Assembly: GCA_963783195.1 (NCBI GenBank)
Contig: CAWAMV010000004.1
Span: forward strand, 248,001 to 312,000
From: Croceibacterium_B sp963783195
GTDB lineage: Bacteria > Pseudomonadota > Alphaproteobacteria > Sphingomonadales > Sphingomonadaceae
Direction of reading: 5' to 3'
Length of the DNA stretch: 64,000 nt
The first letter of the stretch is position 1. Each line of letters begins with the position of its first letter. Position numbers and translations under genes: made by a program. Shown here piece after piece: positions 44,653 through 53,430 of the stretch. A model generated the notes under the pieces. The model was not told where the DNA came from. It saw nothing but the letters and a program-made list of their open reading frames with translations, and did no database searches.

Positions 44653-45656
44653 GCCGTCAGGGCGGCGTCCAGCTCGCGCCGCTGCTCCATCTTGAGTTCC
44701 CAGTTCCAGGCGTGCTGGACGATCGTCTCGATGTCGTCGAGCTTCGGCTCCCAGCCGAGCTCGGCCCGAATGCGGCTCGCCTGCGCCACCACCTCGATCG
44801 GGTCGCCGGCGCGCCGGGGGCCTTCGCTGACCGGGAAGTCGCGCCCGGTTACCCGCTTCACCGTGTCGATGATGTCGCGCACCGAGTAGCCGTGTCCGTA
44901 GCCGACGTTGAGGGTCTTGCTCTGGCCGCCCGATCGCAGGTGGGCCAGCGCCAGTTCGTGAGCGTCGATCAGGTCGGTCACGTGCAGGTAGTCGCGCACG
45001 CAGGTCCCGTCGTAGGTCGGGTAGTCCGTGCCGAAGATCTGCAGGCCCTTGCGATAGCCGAGCGCGGCCTGGACCGCGATCTGCACCAGCAGCGTGGTCT
45101 TGGTGGTCGACTGGCCGTAGCGCCCCTCAGGATCGGCCCCGGCGACATTGAAATACCTCAGCGCGACATAACGCATGCCGGTCACCGCCGCGAGGTCGGC
45201 CAGCATGTGCTCGGTGACGAGCTTGGACTTGCCGTAGGGCGTGGTCGGCGCGATCGCCGCCTCCTCGCTCACCGGGTTCGACACCGGGTTGCCATAGACC
45301 GCGCTGGTCGCCGAATAGACGAACTGCTTGACCCCCGCGTCGGCCGCCGCCTGTAGCAGCGCGCGACCGTTGGCGGCATTGATGCGATAGTATTCCAGCG
45401 GTTTGTCGTAGAGATCGGGCGTGATCAGCGTGGCCGCGAAGTGCAGGATCGTGTCCACCTTGCGCTCGCGCATCAGGTTGACCATCCGCTGGTAGTCGCC
45501 GGTCGAGGCGACGACGAGGTCACGTCCGGCCGGCACCGCCCAGGGAACGCCGTTCGACATGTCGTCGGCGACCACGAAGTCCTCGCCCTTGTCGGCGAGG
45601 CGCAGTCCCATGTGGCCGCCGATGTAGCCGGCGCCGCCGGTAATGAGTGTCGTCAT
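44649..45656 (-). CDS. galE: UDP-glucose 4-epimerase
   Basis: 335 residues, extended SDR fold. NAD-binding motif TLITGGAGYIGGHMGLRLAD, catalytic Tyr/Lys in TTPYGKSKLVTEHML, and AALRYFNVAG-type block seen as YVALRYFNVAGADPEGRYGQ. VRDYLHVTDLIDAHELALAH and NVGYGHGYSVRDIID are family typical. It supplies UDP-Gal (or UDP-GalNAc) for the polymer. It lies 9 bp downstream of a GT4 gene on the same strand, at the end of the capE-capF-capG unit. Confidence 0.94.
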   Translation of the reverse strand: MTTLITGGAGYIGGHMGLRLADKGEDFVVADDMSNGVPWAVPAGRDLVVASTGDYQRMVNLMRERKVDTILHFAATLITPDLYDKPLEYYRINAANGRALLQAAADAGVKQFVYSATSAVYGNPVSNPVSEEAAIAPTTPYGKSKLVTEHMLADLAAVTGMRYVALRYFNVAGADPEGRYGQSTTKTTLLVQIAVQAALGYRKGLQIFGTDYPTYDGTCVRDYLHVTDLIDAHELALAHLRSGGQSKTLNVGYGHGYSVRDIIDTVKRVTGRDFPVSEGPRRAGDPIEVVAQASRIRAELGWEPKLDDIETIVQHAWNWELKMEQRRELDAALTA

Positions 45657-45665
45657 GTCGCTCGC

Positions 45666-46874
45666 TTATCCTTGTCCGCCGGCCCGCTCAACGGCAGCCA
45701 GCACGGTGTCCGCGGTGTGGCGGACGTGAAAGACTTCGTCGAGGCAGCGCGCGGCGCGCTCGGCCAGTTCGGGCCCGCAATTCATCGCCTGTCGCTCTGC
45801 GGCGCGGAAGAAGCCACTGAAGTCGCTGAATTCGACACCCTCACCGACGTCGAAATCCGTCAGGATATCGAGGTAATCGCTACCCGGCTCGACTGCCGCG
45901 ACGACCGGTAGGCCGGCCCGCAGGTAGTCGATCGTCTTGGTCGGGAAAGAGAACGAGCTGACCCCCGGCACGGTCGCCACCAGCCCGACGTCGCATGCCG
46001 CGACGACCGTAAGGTACTGATCTCGCGGCACTCCTGCGAGGTAAAACACGTTGTCACGCTTCGCCGCCTCGGCCTCGACCAGCGGGGCGAGGCGGCCGTT
46101 GCCCATGAACAGGAAGCCGAGGTCCGACCCGGCGCGCTCGGCCTCCGCCGCCGCCTCGAGCAGCTGCTCGATCCCCCGTCCCTCGACGATCTGCCCACCG
46201 AAAAGAGCCAGTGGACGGTCCGCCGGAAGACCCAATTTCTTCCGGATTTCCAGCCGGTTGGATCGTGGTGGAGCGTCGGTCTCGGACCACAACGGGGTCG
46301 AAACGACGTCCTGCCCCGGGCGCAGGCGGTAGTTGCGCCTGAGGTACCCGATGTTGCCCGGCAGGTTGCACACGATCGTCGTAAAGCGCCGCATCAGCGA
46401 CTCCTCGAGCCGCTTGGCGATTTCGAACACGGGGCCCTTCGGCACCATGCCGATCTCCATGTGGTGGATCGGGAAGAAGTCGAAGACGAACAGGATGCGC
46501 GCCTTCACCCCCGCGCGGATCGCCTTGAGCAACGGTCCGCGTACGGTCAGCGCCGGGGTCCAGGCGACCACCGCGTCGACGCGCGACAGGTCGAAATTCC
46601 GCTCGAGCTCTGCGGTGGCATGGCGCGAAGTAAGCAGGAACTTGCTCGCCCTGTAGGCGAGAGTGCCGAGCGAAGTCGCTGCACGCGGCGCCACGTCGAC
46701 GACGCGCACACCCGCGTCGTCCCGCTCGGCCGTCGCGGCGCCGGCTTCGGCGCGCCAGGCGAGGTGCAGCACCTCTACCTCGTGCCCGCGCCCGCGTAGT
46801 TCGTGCGCCAGCTCGCCGGTCATGTAGCTGTCACCCGGTGCCGGGTAGATCGTGGTCAGGAACAGGAAGCGCAT
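45666..46874 (-). CDS. Second GT4 glycosyltransferase
   Basis: 402 residues, GT-B fold. N-terminal domain MRFLFLTTIYPAPGDSYMTG, with GELAHELRGRGHEVEVLHLA. The donor half has LALFGGQIVEGRGIEQLLEA, FLFMGNGRLAPLVEAEAAKR and FPTKTIDYLRAGLPVVAAVE, with the conserved Glu of GT4 enzymes. Acceptor and donor are unknown; lying between galE and the L-FucNAc genes suggests Gal or L-FucNAc as donor. It follows capG by 19 bp. Confidence 0.9.
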   Translation of the reverse strand: MRFLFLTTIYPAPGDSYMTGELAHELRGRGHEVEVLHLAWRAEAGAATAERDDAGVRVVDVAPRAATSLGTLAYRASKFLLTSRHATAELERNFDLSRVDAVVAWTPALTVRGPLLKAIRAGVKARILFVFDFFPIHHMEIGMVPKGPVFEIAKRLEESLMRRFTTIVCNLPGNIGYLRRNYRLRPGQDVVSTPLWSETDAPPRSNRLEIRKKLGLPADRPLALFGGQIVEGRGIEQLLEAAAEAERAGSDLGFLFMGNGRLAPLVEAEAAKRDNVFYLAGVPRDQYLTVVAACDVGLVATVPGVSSFSFPTKTIDYLRAGLPVVAAVEPGSDYLDILTDFDVGEGVEFSDFSGFFRAAERQAMNCGPELAERAARCLDEVFHVRHTADTVLAAVERAGGQG

Positions 46875-46893
46875 CGCGTTTGGCCGTCCGGCC

Positions 46894-48027
46894 TCAGTAT
46901 TCCTTCCACACCGTCCGCTTCACGTAGTCGGTGTAGCTGACGATGATCCGCAGCACCTTTTCCGACACGTTCGGCATGCGGTAGTCATCGACCTCGCGGA
47001 ATCCGCGTTCCGCGCCGAGCGGCTGGCTTTCCAGGATGGCGAGGCCCTGCATGATGCGTTCTTCGCCGAGGCCGACCATCATCACGCTACCCTCTTCCAT
47101 CGCCTCGGGCCGCTCGTGCGCCTCGCGGATGTTGAGCGCGGGGAAGTTGAGGATCGAGCTTTCCTCGCTGATCGTGCCGCTGTCGGAGAGGCACGCCTTG
47201 GCGTGCATCTGCAGCGCATTGTAGTCGAGGAAGCCGAGCGGCTTCATCAGCCGGATCCGCTCGTCGAACTCCAGCCCGAACTGCTCGATCCGCTTGCGGG
47301 TGCGCGGATGGGTGCTGACCAGGATCGGCAGCCCGTACTTCTCTGCGATGGCGTTGAGCGAACCGGTGAGCTTCCTCACCTGGCGCTCGCTGTCGACGTT
47401 TTCCTCGCGGTGCGCCGTGACGACGAAGTAGCCGCGCTTCTCCAGCCCGTTGCGGGCCAGGACGTCGCTCCCCTCGATGCCCGCGCGATAGTGGTTCAGA
47501 ACCTCGAACATCGGGCTGCCGGTCTTGATCACCCGGTCGGGTGGAATGCCTTCGCGCAGCAGGTAATCGCGCGCGATAGTTGAATAGGGCATGTTGATGT
47601 CGGCCGTGTGGTCGACGATCTTGCGGTTGGTCTCCTCCGGCACGCGCTGGTCGAAGCAGCGGTTGCCGGCCTCCATGTGGAAGATCGGGATCTTGCGCCG
47701 CTTGGCCGGAATGACCGCGAGGCAGCTATTGGTGTCGCCCAGCACCAGCACGGCGTCGGGCCGGGTTTCTTCCAGCAGGGCATCGGCGGCGATGAGGATC
47801 TTGCCGATCGTCTCGCCGGCGGTCCCACCGGCGGCTTCGAGAAAGTGATCGGGCTTGCGCATCCCCAGATCGTCGAAGAAGACCTCGTTCAGTTCGTAGT
47901 CGTAGTTCTGCCCGGTATGGACGATCAGGTGGTCGGTCTCGCGGTCGAGCACGGCCATGACGCGCGACAGGCGGATGATCTCGGGCCGGGTGCCGACGAT
48001 CGTCATGACCTTGATGCGGCGCGTCAT
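46894..48027 (-). CDS. capG: UDP-N-acetyl sugar 2-epimerase (CapG/FnlC/WbjD type)
   Basis: 377 residues, non-hydrolysing 2-epimerase fold (WecB superfamily). Motifs: VMTIVGTRPEIIRLSRVMAV, HTGQNYDYELNEVFFDDL, LVLGDTNSCLAVIPAKR, FHMEAGNRCFDQRVPEETNR, VTAHREENVDSERQV and SDSGTISEESSIL. NRCFDQRVPEE marks the CapG/FnlC branch rather than WecB. Downstream of CapE- and CapF-like genes it is predicted to make UDP-N-acetyl-L-fucosamine from UDP-N-acetyl-L-pneumosamine. The ATG at 48027 overlaps the capF stop (ATGA). Confidence 0.9.
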   Translation of the reverse strand: MTRRIKVMTIVGTRPEIIRLSRVMAVLDRETDHLIVHTGQNYDYELNEVFFDDLGMRKPDHFLEAAGGTAGETIGKILIAADALLEETRPDAVLVLGDTNSCLAVIPAKRRKIPIFHMEAGNRCFDQRVPEETNRKIVDHTADINMPYSTIARDYLLREGIPPDRVIKTGSPMFEVLNHYRAGIEGSDVLARNGLEKRGYFVVTAHREENVDSERQVRKLTGSLNAIAEKYGLPILVSTHPRTRKRIEQFGLEFDERIRLMKPLGFLDYNALQMHAKACLSDSGTISEESSILNFPALNIREAHERPEAMEEGSVMMVGLGEERIMQGLAILESQPLGAERGFREVDDYRMPNVSEKVLRIIVSYTDYVKRTVWKEY

Positions 48028-49159
48028 ACCTTGTGTCCTACCGTGTCCGGACGCTCGCGGTCGAAGATCTCGTTGGCCCAGAGCAACGCGACCATCTCGG
48101 ACTCGCCGACGTTGGTCACGTCGTGCGCCCATCCCGGGATCGTCTCGACAACGACGGGTTCGGCGGCGCTGGTGCGCACTTCATGAGTCTCGTCCGTCAG
48201 GATGTGCCTGAACCGGAACAGGGCCTCGCCCGCGACGATGAGGAATTTCTCGGTCTTGGTGTGGTGGTAGTGCCCGCCGCGAGTCACCCCCGGATGCGCG
48301 GTGAAATAGGAGAACTGGCCGCTCTCGCGCGTCTTGAGAATTTCGGAGAAACTGCCCCGCGGATCGGTATGGGCCACCAGCGGATAGGCGAAATCGTTTT
48401 GCGGAAGGGCGGCGACGTAGGTGGCATAGAGCGCGCGTGTCAGGCCTACGCCAACCGGGCCGATCAGCGCGTTCTCGCGGTCGCTGGCAAAGCCTTGGAT
48501 CGTTTGCGCCACCTCGCCCACCGTGCTCCGGTAGACCTTGCGCGTTTCGGGCCGGGACACACCCGCCGGTGGGTCCCACAGAAGCTCGAGCCACTGGTCG
48601 ATGAGATCGTCTACATAGACCAGCGAAAGCGGCGCGGCCGGGTCGTTGACGGTGATGGGCAGCCCGCGGGCCACGTTGTGGCAGAACGTCGCGACGCCCG
48701 AGTTGTAGTTCGGGCGCGCCCACTTGCCGAAGATGTTCGGCAGCCGCTGGATCGACCGCAGCGAAGCCCAGTTCGTTCGCGCGCGCGGCGAGGATTTCCT
48801 CGCCCTGCAGCTTGGAGCGGCCGTAATCGTTGTCTTCGCCCGCTTTTGCCGAGCCAGCGAGAATGACCAACGGCTTCCGCCCGCCAGCCGCGATGGCGTC
48901 ACACGACCTTCGACACAAGGTCGCGGTTGAGCGCGTAGAAGTCGGCCGGATCCTCCGGCCGGTTGGCGCCGGCAAGGTGGAAGACCACATCTGCCGAGCC
49001 GAGCGCAGCCGCGAAATCGGTTTCGCTCGTCTCGCGCACGACCGACACGACATTTTTGAACCCGACCTCGGCGAGACGCACCACGAGGTTCTTGCCGACA
49101 AAGCCGTTCGCCCCGGTTACCGCTATTCGCGCGTCCTTCGGAACGGCACCGTCGCTCAC
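48024..49159 (-). CDS. capF: CapF/FnlB-type nucleotide-sugar reductase-epimerase, with frame breaks
   Basis: Two-domain protein: an N-terminal SDR (IAVTGANGFVGKNLVVRLAE, VVFHLAGANRPEDPADFYAL) and a C-terminal cupin (GSFSEILKTRESGQFSYFTA, VTRGGHYHHTKTEKFLIVAG). CapF epimerises and reduces the 4-keto sugar made by CapE. The coding sequence changes frame twice, near 48900 and near 48765: the middle piece CDAIAAGGRKPLVILAGSAK to LQGEEILAARANELGF is in a second frame and RLPNIFGKWARPNYNSGVAT onward in a third. Fused, the length (about 378 residues) is right for CapF. GTG start at 49159 overlaps the capE stop. Confidence 0.85.
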
Positions 49160-50207
49160 TGTTCGTCGCCCGGCCGACCGGCCTTCACGCGCTGGATGAA
49201 TCCCAGAGTGTCGAGCCGCGCGGCCATTTCCTCGACCGAGAGGCGCCGCGTGTTGTGCGAATTGAAGTCGACTGCCTCGCTGAGGCCCGCTTCGCCCTCG
49301 GCGACGTACTTGTCGTAGTTGAGGTCGCGGTTGTCGGGGGGGACGCGGTAATAGTCGCCGAGATCCTCTGCGACCGCCTTCTCCTCGCGGCTGAGGAGCG
49401 CCTCGAATTTCTTCTCGCCATGGCGCGTGCCGATGACCTGGATCGGGTGATCAGGCACGCCCATGACCATCGCGGTCGCGCGGGCCAGATCCTCGATCGT
49501 GACGGCGGGCGCCTTCTGCACGAAGATGTCGCCGTTGCTGCCCTGGCGAAAGGCGTAGAGGACAAGGTCCACCGCGTCGTCCAGCGTCATCACGAAGCGG
49601 GTCATCGTTGGATCGGTGACGGTGAGTCGGCCGGCCCTGCTGGATCTGCCGCACGAACAGCGGGACGACCGAACCGCGGCTGGCCAGCACGTTGCCGTAA
49701 CGCGTTGCGCAGATCGTGGTATCGGAGCCAAGCGCGGTGCGCGCCTTGGCCACGGTCACCTTCTCCATCATCGCCTTGGAGATGCCCATCGCGTTGATCG
49801 GGTAGACCGCCTTGTCGGTCGACAGGCAGACCACCCGGCCCACGCCCGCCTCGATGGCGGCGTCGAGCACGTTGTGCGTGCCGAGCACATTGGTCTGGAC
49901 CGCTTCCATCGGGTGGAATTCGCAGCTCGGCACCTGCTTGAGCGCCGCGGCATGGTAGATGTAGTCGACCCCGCGCACTGCGCTGTCGACCGCCCGCTTG
50001 TCGCGCACGTCGCCAATGTAATACTTCAGCCGGTCGTCGCGCAGCCGCATGCGCTGGTCTTCCTGCTTCTTCTCGTCGCGGCTGTAGATCCGGATCTCTG
50101 CCAGCGGGAGCGTCAGGAAGTAGTTGAGGATCGTCGATCCGAAAGGAACCGGTGCCACCGGTGATCATCACCGTGCGACCGGCGAACTCGTCGTGCTCTT
50201 CAGGCAC
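49156..50207 (-). CDS. capE: CapE/WbjB-type UDP-GlcNAc 4,6-dehydratase (5-inverting), with frame breaks
   Basis: Extended SDR that begins L-FucNAc synthesis from UDP-GlcNAc. The N-terminus EFAGRTVMITGGTGSF is in one frame. From FGSTILNYFLTLPLAEIRIY through YHAAALKQVPSCEFHPMEAV to RYGNVLASRGSVVPLFVRQI is in a second, and TVTDPTMTRFVMTLDDAVDL to the end in a third. The breaks lie near 50150 and 49620. The combined length (about 350 residues) is normal. No transmembrane region precedes the SDR, so it is the short CapE form. The GTG at 50207 has GAGGGGG 4 nt upstream; an ATG at 50225 is the alternative. Confidence 0.85.
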
Positions 50208-50342
50208 TGGGCCCCCTCGTTCCATCAAAGGCTTGGCGGACCCGGCGGGCCACTGCGTCGGCCGCGCTTTAACCGCTGCGTCCGGCGCTGTCACCATGGG
50301 GCAGTGGACGAGCGCGCGGGGCTGCAGGCCGGCGCGGCGGTG

Positions 50343-51688
50343 CTACTCGCGCAGCGCGTGTTCGCCGAGCCGGGTGAATGGGGTGAGGATGTATGACAGG
50401 ACCGAGCGTTTGTCGCCAAGCAGCGAGACGTCGGCGGTCATGCCGGGGCCAAGCGAAGCGTCTTGCCGTTGGAATCCTTGAGCGTACCCTTGGTTCGCAC
50501 ATGAACCATATAGAAGCTCTCGCCCGTCCTTTCGTCCACCGTCGCATCGGGCGAGATCGAGACGACCTCACCGTCGAGCGAACCGTAGATGCCCGAATCG
50601 AACGCCGTGATGTTTATCCGCGCGGGCTGCCCGATACGGACGAAGCCGATGTCCTTGGTGTTGAGGCGCCCCTCGATCATCAGCGAGTCGCCGCTCGGGA
50701 CCAGTTCGACCAGCGGCTGGCCCGGACCGACCGAGCCACCGATGGTGCTGACAAGGACGCGGTTGACCTCGCCTGCCACTGGTGCCGAGATCACGGACCG
50801 GTCGACCCGGTCGCGCAGGGCGGGGAGCGTGCTGCGCAGGGCGGCGAGCTTTGCCTGCGCGTCGGCCAGTTCGGCAGCCGAGCGCGAGCGCCAGTCCTGT
50901 CGCGCCTGTGCCAGCGAGCTCTGCGATTCGGCGACCTGCGCCTGCATCCGGGCGATGGTGGCCTGCTGGGCCTGCGCCTGCGAGCGGGCGACATCGCCTG
51001 GCTTTCGAGCGTCATCAGCGTCGCGCGCGGCTCGATGCCGCGTTCGACCAGCGGACGCATCATGTCGGCCTGCTGCTGATAATTGCGCGCCTGCTCCAGG
51101 CCGGAGCTGATAGTTCGCCTCGGCTTCGCTCACCGCCGCGATTCGCCTGGGTGATGCGGGCCTGGCCGGCCGCTTCCACGCTGGAAAGTTCAGCGATCTG
51201 CGATGAATAAAGCGACTGCTCGATGGCGATGGCATCGGCCATGTCCGGGCGGCATCAAGCGAAGGATAGTTGGGCGAACGGCCGGTGATCTGCGCCTGCA
51301 GCCGTGCGATCTTCGCCTGGAGCGAGGAGGCGGTAACGGCGTTCGAACCGAAGTCGGCCTGGCTCTGCGTCTGGTCGAGGCGTATCAGCGGATCGCCGGC
51401 CTTCACCTTGTCGCCCGCCTCCACGAGGATGTCCTTGACGATTCCGCCCTCGAGATTGGAAATGACCTGAAGGCGGGAATCCGGAATGATCCGGCCGACC
51501 GCGTGGACCGACCGATCGATCTTGGAGAGCGCCGCCCAGACGACGAATATCACGAAGAAGGCGAGGATCAGCCACAACAGCAGGTTTGCCACCTTGCGCG
51601 GCTCGACACGCTCGACGACGATATCCTCGATGTGCTCGGGTTCGGCGGCCTGTTCGCCCTGCACCCTGATTGAATTCTGCACGTTCAT
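50343..51688 (-). CDS. HlyD-family type I secretion adaptor, with several frame breaks
   Basis: N-terminal anchor helix LLLWLILAFFVIFVVWAALS, barrel-sandwich (VISNLEGGIVKDILVEAGDK, VISAPVAGEVNRVLVSTIGG), coiled-coil between, and beta-barrel with RINITAFDSGIYGSLDGEVV. The coiled coil is read in pieces: MADAIAIEQSLYSSQIAELS near 51240, AVSEAEANYQL near 51120, MMRPLVERGIEPRATLMTLE near 51060, then SQAQAQQATIARMQAQVAES. The true C-terminus, GMTADVSLLGDKRSVLSYIL to LGEHALRE and a TAG at 50343-50345, lies in another frame beyond the apparent stop at 50438. At least five small indels separate these. It works with the ABC exporter 10 bp upstream. Confidence 0.85.
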
Positions 51689-51698
51689 CTGTCGCGCC

Positions 51699-53430
51699 TC
51701 ATGCCGCCTTGCGCGGACCCTGGAGTGCCTGCAGCACCTGGTCGCGCGGTCCGTCCTGGACCACGCGCCCGCCTTCGATCACCACCAGACGATCGACCAG
51801 CTGAAGCAGATTGATGCGGTGACTGACGATGATCAGCGTGCGATCAGCCACCTCGGTCTTGAGACGCTCGATCAGCTGCTGTTCGCTCTGCGCGTCCATG
51901 GCGCTGGTCGGCTCGTCGAAGATAAGCACCTTCGGCTTGCCCGCCAGGGCGCGAGCCAGACTGATGGCCTGGCGTTGCCCCCCGGACAGTCCTTCCCCGC
52001 GATCGAGCAGGATGAGTTCGTAGCCGTTGGGGATGCGCCCCATGAAGGAGTGCGCGCCGGCGACCTCGCTGGCGCGGAGCATCTCGTCATCATCGACATA
52101 GGGGCGGTCGAGCACGATGTTCTCGCGCACGCTACCCGATAGCAGGACCGGCTCCTGCAGGGCGGTGCCGATCTTCTGCCGCATGTTGACCGGGTCAAGC
52201 TGGCGGACGTCGGTGCCGTCGAGCAGGACGACACCCTCCTCGGGTTCGTAGAGCCCGAGCATAAGGCGCGTTACGGTCGATTTGCCTGACCCGACGCGAC
52301 CGATCACGCCAACCTTTTCGCCCGGCTCGATCGTGAGGTTGATGTTCTCGAGCGATTTTTCGGCGGCTCCGGGATAGCGGAAGCCGAACTCCGCGCAGGT
52401 CGATCCGGCCCTTGATCTCGGTCGGCCGGAGGGCACCATCACCTACGCTATCCACCGAGTCGTTCATCAGGCGGTCGAGCTGGCGATAGGCCGTTCGCGT
52501 AGCCGCCATGCGGCTCAGCATCGCAGCGACCTGGCCGAGCGGCTGGATCGCCCGGCTCGACAGGATCGAGGCGGCAATGAGTCCGCCCGTCGTGATGTCA
52601 CGGCTGGCGATCAGGAACACGCCGACGATGACCACACCGGCGTACGAGAGACTACTGGCTGAGGCGGCCACGGTGACCGCAATGTTCGAAACGAGCCGCT
52701 GACGGACCGAGGCACTCGATTGCGAGTCGACGGCGCTGAGCCAGCGCTTGCGCAGCAGGTCCTGCGCGCCCGCTGTTTTCACCATTTCCATTGCGCCGAT
52801 CATCTCGACCAGCACCGTTTGTTTACCGAGACCACTTTCCATCGTGCGCGACGACAGGCGGTCGAGTGCCGGCTGGCTGAAAAGTCCTGCCGCGATGGTG
52901 ATCGGGATCAGGATCAGCGGGACCACGACGACCCACTTGCCAATCATCGCGATGAACACGAGCGTGAGGATAACGAAAGGCACATCGACGAGGCTGATCA
53001 TCGTTGCAGAAGCGAAAAAGTCGCGCAGCGTCTCGAGCTCGCGCATCAATCCGGCAAGTTGGCCCGTCGAACCACGCCGCGCGGAAAGGCGGATCTCCAC
53101 GATCTTGTCGAAGAACGCCGCGCCGATGTCGCGATCCATGTCGGCGCCGGCGATGTCGATGAAATAAGCCCGCAAGATCCGCAGGATGAAGTCGAAGACA
53201 AGGACGAAACCGAGGCCGATCGCCAACACGGTCAGCGAATCGAACGCCAGGTTCGGTACGACGCGGTCGTAAACCACGAGGGTAAATAGCGAGACGACGT
53301 AAGCGAACAGGTTGATCATCACCGCAGCCAGTCCGACCCGGATGAAGACCGACTTGTTGCGCAGCATGGGCTCGGCCAGCCAGCGCGCCAGGCGCGGCCT
53401 GCGTTCCTCGATGAAAGTCCTTGCACTCAT
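51699..53430 (-). CDS. Type I secretion ABC exporter (LapB/HlyB-like, no N-terminal domain), one frame break
   Basis: About 577 residues: a membrane domain (FAYVVSLFTLVVYDRVVPNL, the YDRVVPN block of LapB/HlyB-type exporters) and an ATPase with Walker A GRVGSGKST, signature LSGGQRQ, and Walker B VLIFDEPTSAMD. LapB-type exporters usually begin with a 130-residue peptidase-like domain that is absent here. A single frame break near 52390 separates ALRPTEIKGRIDLR from EFGFRYPGAAEKSLENINLT. The gene overlaps the TolC-like gene upstream (ATGA). It should export the RTX protein encoded at 57-61 kb. Confidence 0.9.
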
